A stretch of 64,000 nt of DNA, from the NCBI GenBank assembly GCA_964006375.1, contig OZ023263.1, positions 138,169,173-138,233,172 on the forward strand. Direction: 5' to 3'. Source of the DNA: Tillus elongatus. Lineage: Eukaryota; Arthropoda; Insecta; Coleoptera; Cleridae. The notes under the pieces were generated by a model. The model saw nothing but the letters and a program-made list of their open reading frames with translations. It did no database searches and was not told the DNA's origin. Made by a program: the position numbers and the translations under genes. Numbering within the stretch: position 1 is the first letter of the stretch; every line of letters starts with the position of its first letter. Shown here piece after piece: positions 38,173 through 56,394 of this stretch.

Positions 38173-38976
38173 TATACATATACATATACATATATCTGTC
38201 TGCCTGCCTGCCTGCCTGCCTGTGCGTGTGTGTGTGTGTGTGTGTGTCACACGGATAACTAAAAAAATAAAGGGCCGAATTTGGTACCTTCCTTTTGTAC
38301 ATGGCTTGGAAAAGTTCGTTAGCCAGGAAAATCGGACAAGGTTTTCCGGGAAAGTTTTGGGCTTTCTTTCGAAGAAAATTCATAGCTCTGAAAATTAGAA
38401 GGCTATGCTAACCACGTACGCTGGTTTCTGCCATTAGGAGTATCCTTTGTACCAAAACTCAGATCTCTAGGTTGAAAGACAAAGAAATTACAAGCTTCTG
38501 ATTAAAAAAAGTTGAAATGTCAAAATTGATAATTCTGGTAGTCGTACATTAGTACGCATTAGCGCTTTGTGAGCTAAAAATACGCCTCAAAATGGCAAAC
38601 AAGCTCCTTGATCTGTGTCTCAGCCATCATGTTCCTTCATTTCGTTAAAATATGAGAAAAAAATTAATTTTAAACAAAAATTGTATGGTGTAAATAGACG
38701 CTACGTGCAGAGGTGGAGGAAGCAGTATGTATTTAATAATGGACATAACAGGCGTTCTAATCTCAGTTAGTGACTTCACTTTTTTAAGTATTATTTCATT
38801 TTACTGTTATCTGATCAGATTATGTGATTCCGCTTACTTTTTCAGCGAGTTTTTGCATTCAATAAGGACGAGATGAAAACTATTAAGACCTAATTCAATT
38901 TGAATAGCACATATGGTTGTTTGTTAGTGCCCAGGTTTTTTTTAAGTTTCAACAACACACCACGAGGGCTTACAGC

Positions 38977-41097
38977 CTAAATACTATCGTACCGTGGGTG
39001 TTGACAAGGAGGAAAGACACAGCTTGTTAATTCTGGACTTGAAGGTTTGGAAGGAAAAACATGTGCCGGCAAGGAATTCCACAACTTGAAAGTCCTCGGG
39101 ACAAAAGAGCGGGCACAACAAGATGTTGTATGTCTGGTGACCTGGACAGTAAAAGGGTGCATTCGCTCTGTTCCCCTGGTAAATCTGTTAGGGGCAGCAG
39201 GTGGGGGAACTATGGAGGAAAGCTCTTCTGAGCAGTGCCCGTGCAGATATCTATAAAAGAGAGAGAGGTCACCAACGGCACGTCGGTGGGCAAGGGACGG
39301 CAGTCTTTGGGTGAGGGTAGGGTCACCGATGTGACGTATAGCTCTCTTTTGGATGGAGTCCAGGATAGCGAGTGTAGAAGCGGCAGCTGCACCCCAGATG
39401 CGGGAGCAGTATTCAAGGTTTGGCCTTATTTGTGAAGTATATAAGGTATCGAGATTAGCTGGTGAAAAGTATTTGCGAGCCCGGAAGAGGAAACCTAATT
39501 TCTTAGCAGCCGCTTCTGCAATTGATGTGACATGTTGTTGCCAATTAAGATTTCGATCCACAGAAATGCCAACAAGAGAAAAGGACTTATTACTTTGAAT
39601 AACTTGGTTGTGCATTGTGATGGATCTAGGGCTGGTGTATCTCTTGTGAGAAAGAAAGCAATACTTAGTTTTGGTGGGGTTGAATTGTACAAGATTTCTA
39701 CTTCCCCAGTCTAATATTTTTTGGAGATCCACGGAGACAGAACACTCCAAGAGTCTGCGATCCTCATCTAATTGGGCTAAAGAGACAGGCTTAGAATATT
39801 GTATATTTGAGTGGAGGGTGTTGTCGTCCGCGTAACTGTGAACTGGGTTGGATGTGCTAGAGAGGATGTCATTGATGTGGAGAAGAAACAAAGTAGGGGC
39901 TAAAGCTGAACCTTGAGGAACTCCTGCATTAATTGGATACAGTTTAGAGGAATGGCCATCCACAACAACAGATATGCTCCTGTTGGAGAGGAAATTTCCT
40001 GCCCAGGTACAAAGTTTTGGTGGTAGGCCATAGGCCGGTAGTTTATTAAGCAGCGCTGCGTGCGAGACCTGGCCGAATGCTTTGGATATGTCTAGAGCAA
40101 CAATCTGCGATTCACCGTGTTGTTCCATAGACTTGTTCCAAGAATGGGTGACACAGGAAAGGAGATCGGCAGTCGATCTGCGCTGACGGAGTCCATACTG
40201 CCTGTCGTGGATTAGACTGTGTTTTTCAAGAAATTTTAGTAATTCGGTGTTTATATACTTTTCCATCACTTTAGAGACGACTGAAAGGAGAGAAATAGGG
40301 CTGTAGTTGCTAGGAAGCGCTTTGGATCCTTTCTTGGGGGTGGGTTGTACTCGAGCAGTTTTCCAGTTACTAGGGAATATGCCTTTATTGTAAGATATCT
40401 GAAACAGACGAGTTAGGACGGGAGCAAGTTCTGGTGCGTATTTTTTGAGAACAATTGCTGGGATCTCGTCAAGGCCAGAGGCTTTCCTGGTATTAAGAGA
40501 AGAGAGCATCTTTCGTACCTTTTTAGTTTTGAAAATGATATCCGTCATTTTATGCGCGACATTGGGGACTGTTGGTGGTTGAACATTTGGAGGTGGGTTG
40601 AGAGTAGAATTGCCGGCGAACAACGAAGCAAAAAGTTCAGCCTTGCCCAGGGCCGTAGAAACAATTTCATCCCCTGAGACAAGAGGTGGGAACGTGCTTT
40701 TGCAGAAATTATTCCCAATAGATTTAGCAAGAGCCCAGAAGGGTTTGCTGCCGTTGGAGCTTAAGAGGACTTTGTTTTTGATGTGGTTATTAAACGAGTT
40801 TTTTGCATCAGAAAGAATGCGGACATAGCGGTTTCTTGCGTCGTTAAATGCTTGACGATTTTCTTGACTGGGATTGTGTAGAAGCGTTTTGTGAGCTTTG
40901 ACCTTTTCAAGTCTGGCCTTGTCACAGGATTTAGAGAACCAGGGCTTTTGAGTGGCTGAAGAGGTTTTCTGTGTACGTGGAATAAAAAATTCCATGCCAG
41001 CTTGGATAATTTCGGTGACGTTTTGTGAGGTATCAGAGGGGTCAGGATGAGAGAAGCAGACAGACGCCCATGGAAATGAGGAAAAGTAATCCCGCAT
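38977..41097 (-). CDS. Non-LTR reverse transcriptase (non-LTR-2, left arm)
   Basis: This 706-residue open frame from MRDYFSSFPW is the downstream part of a LINE polyprotein. It has the palm motifs ASGLDEIPAIVLKK, ISLLSVVSKVMEK, LDISKAFGQVSH (catalytic aspartate), AGVPQGSALAPTLF and the catalytic SYADDN. Then follow the thumb (SLVGISVDRNLNWQQHV), IRPNLEYCSRIWG, and the C-terminal FKLWNSLPAHVFP block. An in-frame TGA lies just upstream, and the endonuclease part is in other frames, so the element as a whole is broken. The RT domain itself has all key residues. Clade: Jockey/CR1-like, not resolved. Confidence 0.9.
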   Translation of the reverse strand: MRDYFSSFPWASVCFSHPDPSDTSQNVTEIIQAGMEFFIPRTQKTSSATQKPWFSKSCDKARLEKVKAHKTLLHNPSQENRQAFNDARNRYVRILSDAKNSFNNHIKNKVLLSSNGSKPFWALAKSIGNNFCKSTFPPLVSGDEIVSTALGKAELFASLFAGNSTLNPPPNVQPPTVPNVAHKMTDIIFKTKKVRKMLSSLNTRKASGLDEIPAIVLKKYAPELAPVLTRLFQISYNKGIFPSNWKTARVQPTPKKGSKALPSNYSPISLLSVVSKVMEKYINTELLKFLEKHSLIHDRQYGLRQRRSTADLLSCVTHSWNKSMEQHGESQIVALDISKAFGQVSHAALLNKLPAYGLPPKLCTWAGNFLSNRSISVVVDGHSSKLYPINAGVPQGSALAPTLFLLHINDILSSTSNPVHSYADDNTLHSNIQYSKPVSLAQLDEDRRLLECSVSVDLQKILDWGSRNLVQFNPTKTKYCFLSHKRYTSPRSITMHNQVIQSNKSFSLVGISVDRNLNWQQHVTSIAEAAAKKLGFLFRARKYFSPANLDTLYTSQIRPNLEYCSRIWGAAAASTLAILDSIQKRAIRHIGDPTLTQRLPSLAHRRAVGDLSLFYRYLHGHCSEELSSIVPPPAAPNRFTRGTERMHPFTVQVTRHTTSCCARSFVPRTFKLWNSLPAHVFPSKPSSPELTSCVFPPCQHPRYDSI

Positions 41098-41099
41098 TT

Positions 41100-41953
41100 C
41101 GTCTCAGTTTGCGGAGTTGTAGTGCCAAACGATACGTGAGTGTGATGACTGTGTGACCTCGGGTTGCATTGCGCAGGAAGCACTGACCATGCCGTGGTCT
41201 GAGCGAGCCATGGGGGGGGGGGGGGTACTGATATCTCATAGCAGTCAGGATTTGTAGTAAGAAGGAGATCCAAGGGATTTGATGTGTGTGTTGGGATACG
41301 AGGAAAGTAAGTAGGTTGCTGAACCATATTGGCTAAAGAATTGCTGACTGCAAAGGCCTCCGCTGCTCTCCCTTGTGGATCGGTTTTTGAAGATCCTAGC
41401 CATTCCGTATTATGGACATTGAAGTCGCCAAGAATAGTGACCTCGGAGGAAGGATATTCATAAATCAGATAGTCGGTTTTTTCAGAAAGGTAGTCAGATA
41501 GCTGGACAAAGTTGTTGTCAGAAGGTGACCGGTAAATGCAACAGATGAATTTAGTTGCAGTCCTGAGAGAGAGTTTTATCCATAGTATGTCTTTTCTTCC
41601 AGCTTCTAAATTGGGGAGTCTAAATTGAGTCTGGTGCAGGGTAGATTGCTACGGACGTATGCGCACACGCCTCCATGCAATCTAAAGGAAGTAAGGAGCT
41701 CATACCCCGGGAAATTAAGGTGATTAGTGGCTGTTTTGGCACTGATTTGGGTTTCGGTGAGGAAGATGAGTTGGGGCCTGTTAGCCTGGAGGAAATGGTG
41801 GTCGGAATTCAGGTTAGAATTTAGGCCACATATATTCGAAAAGGATATGTTAAATCTTGATGGTGGCGCCCCCTGTACACCCCTCTCCCGGAGATCCGAA
41901 TGGAGGGGTATTTTACCTCCGGAATATTTTGTACAAGGAGGAGCCATCATCAT
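41100..41953 (-). pseudogene. Non-LTR endonuclease domain (non-LTR-2, left arm)
   Basis: The EEP blocks are present: ISFSNICGLNSNL, LIFLTETQIS, GYELLTSFRLHGGVCAYVRS, KFICCIYRSPSDN, VTILGDFNVHNTEWLGS, and MARSDHGMVSA (SDH catalytic histidine). Frameshifts occur near 41608 (TAG then a new frame) and in a run of C near 41215, and a TGA stands before the RT frame at about 41108. The right arm shares the first and last of these lesions, so they predate the duplication. Confidence 0.85.
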
Positions 41954-42251
41954 TTTTGCTTATAAGGGAAACCGACTCATACACCAGAACCGGAAACGTC
42001 CGTTGGGACTTCACAGGCTCCTTGATGTATGGGGTGGTACCTCCTCGGGCTTGAAAAAAATGCTTTACTATTACGTAAAAGAAAATTCCACTACCACCTG
42101 CTATGGATTGGATTGGATCAATGTCTACCCCAAAAAAAATAAGATTAATAAAGGGACTATCAATTGTCCAATAGTTATGCTTTTCGACATAGTAGGAGGA
42201 TACAAAACATTATCATTTTGCATCCATGGCTATTGTCGGTATTAGTGATAA

Positions 42252-46420
<4,169 letters not shown>

Positions 46421-46425
<5 letters not shown>

Positions 46426-46518
46426 ATCAATTGTCCAATAGTTATGCTTTTCGACATAGTAGGAGGATACAAAACATTATCATTTTGCATCCATGGCTAT
46501 TGTCGGTATTAGTGATAA

Positions 46519-46594
<76 letters not shown>

Positions 46595-46605
46595 ATATAT
46601 GTATA

Positions 46606-46676
<71 letters not shown>

Positions 46677-46684
46677 GTATATAC
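46421..46684 (+). repeat. Third, direct copy of the palindrome-centre segment plus (TA)n
   Basis: GGGACTATCAATTGTCCAAT to AGTGATAAATTAAT at about 46420-46520 repeats 42153-42255 almost exactly, in the same orientation. It is followed by about 165 bases of (TA)n with GTATGTA and GTGTA interruptions. Confidence 0.92.
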
Positions 46685-46699
46685 TGAAATAATAATCCC

Positions 46700-47400
46700 A
46701 CAGAATGTGTTAACTCCAATACAGAAATTATTTTATTGTGCATAGAAACCTATATTCTTCATTCATCAAAACGTGTGATTCGAAATCAAAATAAAGCTTG
46801 CCGAAAAGCAGTAGTTACTGAAAATTCTGCCTACAAACTTTGGCGCAAAAATCTTAGCAGTGAAACTCACGCCGCCTTTGCAACAGCAAGAAACCAAACA
46901 GACAATCGATCAAGCCAAAAATGATTTCCACCAATCAGTAAGGGACAAAGCCATCTCTTGTCCAGGCAATACCCGACGTTTCTGGTTTATGACAACAATT
47001 ATAGGTAGAAATTTCACCAGCAGCTCCTTTCTTCCATTGGCTTGAAAAATGGAGTATTCGCTAAATCTTCGAAAGAGGGGCCGATCTATTCGTCTGTGTA
47101 TTTGCTTCGAATTCCACGCTTGTTTTGCAGTAAAAGAGCGAACAACTACTTCAGCTGCAAAGTCTAAAATGGGAGAAATATTATTTAGGCATCGTACTGT
47201 TAAGCATATATTTGAAATTTTAGACATCAAAAAGGCATCAGGACCCGATGGAATCTCGGCAATAGTTCTTAAAATGTGAACTGACTCCAATTTTATGGCG
47301 CCTCTTTTCAAAGTCCTATAAAATGGAGGAGTCTCATCTTCCTGGAAACAAGCTGGAGTTCAGCCTCTCTCTAAAGAGGGGAACAAATCAACTTAGTGAG
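46700..47400 (+). pseudogene. Non-LTR retrotransposon fragment (non-LTR-3)
   Basis: Fragments in several frames carry the linker before RT (AYKLWRKNLSSETHAAF, ARNQTDN, FHQSVRDKAISC, RRFWFMTTIIG) and the finger motif KKASGPDGISAIVLK (about 47225-47275), then SSWKQAGVQPLSKEGNK. This matches the order in non-LTR-2 but is a different, more decayed family member. The rest of the RT is missing. Confidence 0.75.
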
Positions 47401-47484
47401 ACCGTTCCATACTTGATACAGCCGTAGACTTTTCCCGTGGCTTCACAAGTGCTTGTTCTTTTCTGCAACCGATTTCAATTTTCA

Positions 47485-47790
47485 CTGGACGCAGCAAGTG
47501 CGTTATGGTAGCGAATTTTCATTAAAGTTTCAAATTTCAATAGCTCAATTTCATATTAACCTAACGTTCGTTGGAACCAGTTTTTTCGGGAACATTTAAA
47601 GTTTATTTTCAGAAAATTGTTGTACATTTTCAAACAGTAAAGTCATTTTGTTGAAATATGGTACATTGTTTCTACTATATATGTTATACTGGTAAGCAAA
47701 TTTCATGCCTGTTTTCTTATAAAAAAAAGACACATTGGTTATAATTTTTTTTAATGAAAATTCACTACCATAACGCATTTGCTGCGTCCC
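47485..47790. mobile_element. MITE, copy 2 (306 bp)
   Basis: The ends CTGGACGCAGCAAGTGCG (with GTTATGGTAGCGAATTTTC) and the inverse (CACTACCATAACGCATTTGC, GCTGCGTCC) enclose an interior that is the reverse complement of the interior of the 10147-10460 copy. No coding capacity. Confidence 0.88.
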
Positions 47791-49060
47791 GACTTTGTTA
47801 TAAGTTGTCAAGAGTTTGTTAGTGTTGATGATCCTTAAAAAGATAAATATTTAGTTTATAAGGTATTCAATATATTCAAATTTTCTTGTTTAAATTATAT
47901 TTTTGTTTTGCCATTTTTGACCAGCTTTATTTTTGTCCATAAAATTTAATAAATTTGTTTATCTCACAGTATTTTTCAGTTTTCTGTCCTTTGGCCTACC
48001 ATGAAATTAAAATTGAATGTAAAGTTGATGAGAAAACATTTTTCTTTTGTTAAGCCTTTTCTCAGCTACATTGATCATTAATTACTGTGGTGGAATTTTG
48101 TCTAGATGCCCCGCCCAAGAGCCGAACCAACGACTTTTCGATCTATAAGCTTTCTCAGTTTTCGCCACGAGGGAATCTGTTGGTTTTAATGTGTATGAAA
48201 GGCAAACAATTGCATATATCCTAAAGTGTCATGTGACAACTCTTTATTATGGTCATGGTTTTAACTTCTAAGGTGGTTTTGATGCAAGTTAAAAAATATA
48301 TATATACCCATGTGTATCTGCTGGGAATTAATGTTTACGGGCAGTTTCATGCTAGAAAAATTTAATTGCAACCAAAATTCTGTCCGATTTTAGAATGAAA
48401 TTTTGGCACAATTTAATGCATATTACGGCTGAATAACCAGGTCATTTCACCATGACCTGCACCTAGGACTATTTAATACTGCCACTTAGTCGACTAAATT
48501 GTTGAAATTTTAACGCATTTTATTACAAAGCCTAACCCCTAAACGTATCGAAGTTAAAGCACTAAAATCTATGTTAAAGTACTTCGTATTTATTGTATAA
48601 AAATGTTGGGAAAATGGTAGGCAGGTCTTTCTGTCTTTCGCCAGGGTGAAGAATTATTATTTAGCAGTCCGAATGACCTCCGTGACGATCTTGGAATCAT
48701 GAGGAAACCATGTTTTTTCATAGTCATGCCATTTTTAAAATTTTATGTATAGATGGATGTTTTTTTAGTTAGTTATTTAGTAATATATGCTATTTATGTT
48801 ATATTGCAGTGTTTATGGTTGTACTCAGTTGCCTAATTTTTTATTCCTAAAACGAAAGAAAAAAAACATACATGTGTCAATATTTAGACAAAATTTGTCC
48901 AAACTTTCGATTCTCTAAATACCTTATAAATCGACTTTTGTGACGACGGTTATTGTTTAGTATTATAGGTGTTTGCACATTTGCTTATAACGGGTGTTTT
49001 TTAGCCTATCAGATCTTTTAATAGAAATAATTATTATAAGACGTTTGTCAAGTGACATTT
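47791..49060. other. Unassigned AT-rich sequence with a possible tRNA-like remnant
   Basis: No gene or repeat is recognised. On the minus strand at about 48165-48100, GTGGCGAAAACTGAGAAAGC and GTTGGTTCGGCTC have the spacing of tRNA A and B boxes. This may be a decayed SINE head, but the match is weak. Confidence 0.35.
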
Positions 49061-49096
49061 GTTTTTGTTTGTGTTTAGCAAGGATTCGCATATCGT

Positions 49097-49490
49097 CATG
49101 ATCAGTATTACATTTGAGCAACGCTTCTAAGTTATAGGAATTGATTTAAAAAATCAGTGTTCTATTCAGCAAACCTATCAAGCGCTTCCTGAATGTTATG
49201 GTTTAAAACATTGTGATTCAAAACGTGCTCTTTACCAAATTATTGAAAACGTTCGCACTACTCATTTACGGGATTTTTTACGCAAAGATCTTAGATTACA
49301 CCCATGTAAGATTCAGCTGGTTCAAGAATTGAAGCATAATGACAATAATTTGCGTCGTTTGCTGATTTGGCTCATGAATAATTGCAAATGAACCATTTTT
49401 AAAGGGAAAATTGTGTTTAGCGATGAAGCGCACTTCTGGTTGAATGGGTAAGTGAACATTCAAAATTGTCGTATTCAGAGTGAAAAAAAT
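49097..49490 (+). pseudogene. Mariner-like transposase fragment (third family)
   Basis: The translation gives MITFEQRF, then a helix-turn-helix region, LRLHPCKIQLVQELK (about 49290) and the first catalytic aspartate in IVFSDEAHFWLNG (about 49408-49448). It is followed by VNIQNCRIQSE. Several stops occur, and the second and third catalytic blocks are absent. It differs in sequence from MLE-1 and MLE-2. Confidence 0.78.
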
Positions 49491-49830
49491 CTCTTTTCAC
49501 GAGACTTTTGCGTAAAAAAAATTTACTGCCTGTTGTGGATTAGCAGCTAATGTCATTATCGCTTCATATTTCTTTCAGTGGTGGCTCGTCAGATGACAGC
49601 AACGCTTCACCTGTATTTTTCGATTAAGCTAATTTTTTTAATTAAAAATCCACCATAATTTTGATTTTTTTCATTCTTTCAAATTCATTTGGTAAAACCA
49701 AATTAAAATGTTTAGTTACGTTGCGCCGCAGTTGATAATGTATTTCTATAGTATTTTATGGTATGATATAATTTGCAAGCCCTTGATTCCCGAATTGAAT
49801 GTTATACATTATGCCCCAAGGCGCAGTGTA

Positions 49831-49863
49831 TTACCACAGCATAAGAAGACTATGCTGTGGTAA
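49831..49863. repeat. Perfect 13-bp hairpin
   Basis: TTACCACAGCATA and TATGCTGTGGTAA are separated by 7 bases. The core ACAGCATA/TATGCTGT also forms the hairpin at 1124-1152. Confidence 0.9.
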
Positions 49864-50566
49864 TATTACGTGTTGCAGAGCACAGACTATTGGCAACGAG
49901 CAACTGAACCAGAATCCTTTATACACAAATGCTGCTGAGATTTATTATAGTTTGCATGAGACGGTTGCCATGGCAACGATACCCGCGCCTCTGACTTAAA
50001 TTTATTATGGACCACAGAAGTGATGCAGAGTTCCGAGCCTGCTTCAGATCTTAGCTTACGTCGTTTATTTAGATTTAATCGGATCGTCAGACGCGTATTT
50101 TTATTTTACTATGTTGCCGCTAAATGATCCGGTATGTGTCACATTTACAGACTTTGAAAAGCTGTATTTTTCGTGTGTCTTTTTGGTAAGTGGAATTGAT
50201 TTGTTTATTATCACCTCTAAAAGGATAATTTCAAAAAAAAATTAAATATAAAATTTCAAGTTATAAAAATGTTTCGGGCCCAGCAACAGCGTTATGGTAG
50301 TGAATTTTCATAAGAATAATATATTAAAGTGATTTAGCCTTATATTAAAAGTTATAAAACATTACTTTATTTAATTAGGAACAGTAAAAAATAGGGTAAA
50401 GAAGGGCTGGCAAAAGCATTATCTCTATCATAAATATTTATACAGTCATTTGGATACAAAACTCATACAAAACAATTGATAGATAAACAGGAAAAATACT
50501 CAACAAAATATACACCAGAAAGCTGAACATAAAAAAATTCCCGTCGTTCATGCACTGAGGATGATT

Positions 50567-50666
50567 GTATGCATGCAGAGGGTGAAGAAGAACCCCCAGG
50601 AGGAAGAGGGTTTCTGCCCCCTCACCCAAAAACACGGGGGGTATTCTTCTCCTTGTGCATGCATAC
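50567..50666. repeat. Imperfect inverted repeat, 30-bp arms
   Basis: GTATGCATGCAGAGGGTGAAG onward to the C run at about 50596 is mirrored by 50636-50666 (GTATTCTTCTCCTTGTGCAT, GCATAC), with a loop of about 40 bases. Confidence 0.75.
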
Positions 50667-51075
50667 AACTACTTTCAAAGCACAAAGCAGCACAAAATTT
50701 CTTGTAAGCAACCCCCAAGAAAGTTCCTGGATCTGGGCAAATATGGGTGTTGTGCGTGGTACACAGGGTTTAAATGAGGTATTGCTGCAAAATGTAAAAA
50801 ACGCATCTGTTCAAAGTCCAACTAATTACTTTCTTAGCATTTTCCGCCCATATTTCCTCCCCGCCCAGGACCCCTATTCGTTCTTGGTACCTTAACATTC
50901 TTGGGGGTTGTTTGTAACAAATTTGCCTTGTGGTTTATGCATCCAAGGAGGGTTCTAAGAATGTTTTTGAAACAAATTTCTAAAAACTCTCCGTGCAGTA
51001 AACTGTTTATTTACCGAAATTACATTCCACTTCGTCGCCTATACTGTCTTTTTTAGATAATATCGAATACAGCAC

Positions 51076-51492
<417 letters not shown>

Positions 51493-52559
51493 TGTGTGTG
51501 TGTGAGCGCACACAAAAATTAGTAAAATACATTTATAAAATCTAATAAAAAACAACAGTTTTACGATATTATTTTAAATAAACCAGTAGGAATACGTTTC
51601 GCGGCGATTTCGCAATTCGCGGGTGTATTAATCTAGCTTTTGTCCAAGACTACTTTGAAATCCGGTCTCCGCAAGCAAGCAGCTTATAAATTAATCTCGG
51701 TAGGCTTGGACGGTTAACAAACGTAGGTTTGTGTAATTTTAAGTGGGAGACTCTACCTGTTTGAAACATACAATATGAGATATACAGAAATACGCTTTAA
51801 AGTGTATGTACTGTTACTATCACTGCATAATGGATTAGTTATTTTACCCAGTTGTACAATACTGCTAATAGCTATGGGGTCCCTTTTCGTGGCTCAATTA
51901 AGAAACACAAAAAACCGAGTGTTAACACGGCTCTCAGAATATGATTTACTGACATACTTATTTTCTATTTCAAGCAAAATTGTATTGTTTTAAGTCATTA
52001 ACTATAAAATTTTCATTTATAACTATCTTCCAATATTTATTTTCAATATTTATATCAATGTTTTAAATATGTTACGTTAGTTAAAAGTCAGTTGTAAAAA
52101 CCCAACAAGGCTACATAACAAGCGCAAGCGACGAAGCGTAGAAATAATGCGCTTGTTAGCTTGCAAGCTACTTGCTGCTATTAAAGATCAGCGGTGTCGT
52201 CTAACGTCAGCCAACTATCAAGCCGCTTGCAGTCGTAGGCTCAAGTTTAGCGCTTTTGAAAGAAAACATTGTCCGGTATTAGGAAAAATGAGCTAGGGCT
52301 GACAATTTACAAAATTGTTAGTTGATTGTACACGGTCTCCATCTATAACATTTTGTGTTAACTAGATACTACCTGGTCCCGCACCGATACTTGTAATTTC
52401 CATTGTTTAGATTCTTATCCACCTTTAAATAGCATCGCAGTACAGGTAACGTCATCTGTCTTTGTCTCACATTGTAGATATTGCATCATAGAATCTGAAG
52501 TGATGTCGAGGATTATTTTAATTTTAATTTCGAATAACTTTATTTTTCTTTGACCAAAA

Positions 52560-53012
<453 letters not shown>

Positions 53013-53375
53013 AAGAGAAGGGCCTTGAATTTGAAAAAAACATATGCTTGTAGCTGGTCCCATTATAAATAGATTTTCATAATACGCGCCGTACTATATT
53101 ACGGTACGCGTGCATCTACAGTATGACAAAATAAGGTAAATAATATTACATTTTTTATTTATGTCCCCTCATCGAGCATTCGTGGTTATTCCGAAAATTA
53201 TTCCTTGTGAAAGTCTATATTTTTGTACAAACGGAATTTTCATTTACATACTGAAGTGCCAGGAGAACGCGTGACCTTGAAATTTTTAAAAAGTTTCTTC
53301 TACGGTGCAGAAGGGGGTCTTCCCCACCTCAGCCCATCTTTGCAACCGCACGGATTCTGCTCCACCCACTCCCGA

Positions 53376-54383
53376 AGTCACGAGCCGCCACTGATTTCTT
53401 TTCAAATAAAGAGCTGGTCTTAGTGGTTATTTATGAGATATTATTTTCAAACATAAATGTTATGAACCCTTCCTTCAAATGAAGTAAAAAAAATCCATAC
53501 ATGAATTTTCATTGTTGAATATCAATTTAATGTTCTAAAACGCGCTTAAAAACCAGGCTTTATCACTGTTTTTATTATACTCGTATTTATTTACAATAAT
53601 AAAAAAAAATTCGTTATCATCACAACTTATCCCAACGTTGTTTGTCTTACATTCACGACTCTGTCTCTAGCAGTTCTTTTTATTTTGCGGTAGCTTCCAT
53701 ACTTCAATAATTGGGCAATGTTTCGTAAAAGGCTGCCTTTTAGTCGGTCTCTTTCATTATTTCCCAAGTGTGTCCTTCAAATATTGTTGTCAAAAGTTAT
53801 TATGTCTGAGAATGTGTCCAACAAGTTTTGCCGTCTTCCTCTTAGCAGGCATCCTTTTTTTCAGTGAATTTTCGTCAAGAAGTCACGAGCCGCCACTGAT
53901 TTCTTTTCAAATAAAGAGCTGGTCCTAGTGGTTATTTATGAGATATTATTTTCAAACATAAATGTTATGAACCCTTCCTTCAAATGAAGTCAAAAAATCC
54001 ATACATGAATTTCCATTGTTGAATATCAATTTAATGTTCTAAAACGCGCTTAAAAACCAGGCTTTATCGCTGTTTTTATTATACTCGTATTTATTTACAA
54101 TAATAAAAAAAAAATCGTTATCATCACAACTTATCCCAACGTTGTTTGTCTTACATTCACGACTCTGTCTCTAGCAGTTCTTTTTATTTTGCGGTAGCTT
54201 CCATACTTCAATAATTGGGCCATGTTTCGTAAAAGGCTGCCTTTTAGTCGGTCTCTTTCATTATTTCCCAAGTGTGTCCTTTAAATATTGTTGTCAAAAG
54301 TTATTATGCCTGAGAATGTGTCCAACAAGTTTTGCCGTCTTCCTCTTAGCAGGCATCCTTTTTTCAGTGAATTTTCGTCAAGA
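53376..54383. repeat. 505-bp tandem duplication
   Basis: AGTCACGAGCCGCCACTGAT to TTTCAGTGAATTTTCGTCAAG occurs at 53376-53880 and again at 53881-54383, with few differences. The unit begins inside the right end of hAT-3 and ends inside the hairpin edge of microsatellite copy J. Its middle (about 53640-53860) may encode, on the minus strand, the tail of an RTE-like RT (KRKTAKLVGHILRHN). Confidence 0.9.
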
Positions 54384-54507
54384 AAATTCACTAATAGAGA
54401 GGTAACGGTGGTGAGACTTTCGGGAAATTTTCTCAAATGAGCGCGAATTAGGGCCTCTAGAACCCATATCCAAGGTCCGCTTGAATTTTTGTATGTTTAT
54501 TACACAC

Positions 54508-54591
<84 letters not shown>

Positions 54592-54592
54592 T
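54363..54592 (+). mobile_element. Microsatellite-bearing element, copy J (left half)
   Basis: The edge is the near-palindrome CAGTGAATTTTCGTC, then AAGAAAATTCACTAA. The left block (AATGAGCGCGAATTAGGGCC, AGAACCCATATCCAAGGTCC) and about 80 bases of (TA)n follow. The right half is missing. Confidence 0.75.
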
Positions 54593-54719
54593 TGTATGGA
54601 GTATTATGTTCTATCGGTCTGTAGTACAAAACGCATGATTACTAAGTCGATAATTAATTAAATAGAAAATATATAAATACAAACTATATATAATATTTGG
54701 TAAAATATTTTTCACCATG

Positions 54720-55950
<1,231 letters not shown>

Positions 55951-56394
55951 GGTCGGAGCACGCCGAGTCAGCGATTAAAGCCCGCTCACTCGGGGATCAC
56001 TAAATTTAGCCTGTATCATTTAAGGCTACCGAACCCTTCAGCACAGAGTGATCCAGGTACTTTGATCGTTATCTCGGTCAGAGTTTAGTGAAGAGGTCGC
56101 AGCCATCCTCAACAGGGAGTAAACGCTTTAAAATCTGGCGCCCAAGAACTTCAGATACTAACCGTCAATCCGTGTCCCCGAAAACGGTCTGCAAGCCAAG
56201 GCCTCGTCACAATTTGGTGCCCCAGCAGGACCGGCGTGAAGTTAGCAGCTAAATTCCAGCAGCTAAAATTTTCAGCGGCTAATTTATAAAATCCACTAAT
56301 ATAGTAGAAATAATATTAATTTCGACCTTAAAAACTTCAGTTGCATGTTTGCCGCCTAAATGGCAAAAAATCGAAAAAATAATAATAATTTCAC
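55951..56394. other. Bridge between LTR-like region and satellite
   Basis: No gene is seen. PBS-like strings TGGCGCCCAAGAAC (56144) and TTGGTGCCCCAGCAGG (56215) are present. From about 56310 it shows weak resemblance to the satellite monomer (ATAATATTAATTTCG, TTGCCGCCTAAATGGC). Confidence 0.4.

Larger units (their letters stand above)
38190..42255. repeat. Left arm of the giant palindrome
   Basis: It is the reverse complement of 42481-46425. It contains the right part of microsatellite copy G, about 350 bases of unassigned sequence (38601-38950), a non-LTR retrotransposon on the minus strand, and a segment at 42150-42250 next to the central (TA)n. Confidence 0.93.

Noticed and set aside
50569..50895. 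Candidate 108-codon gene, proline-rich at its start
   Set aside because: It overlaps an inverted repeat, lies within an hAT, has no recognised domain, and shows nothing to distinguish it from chance.
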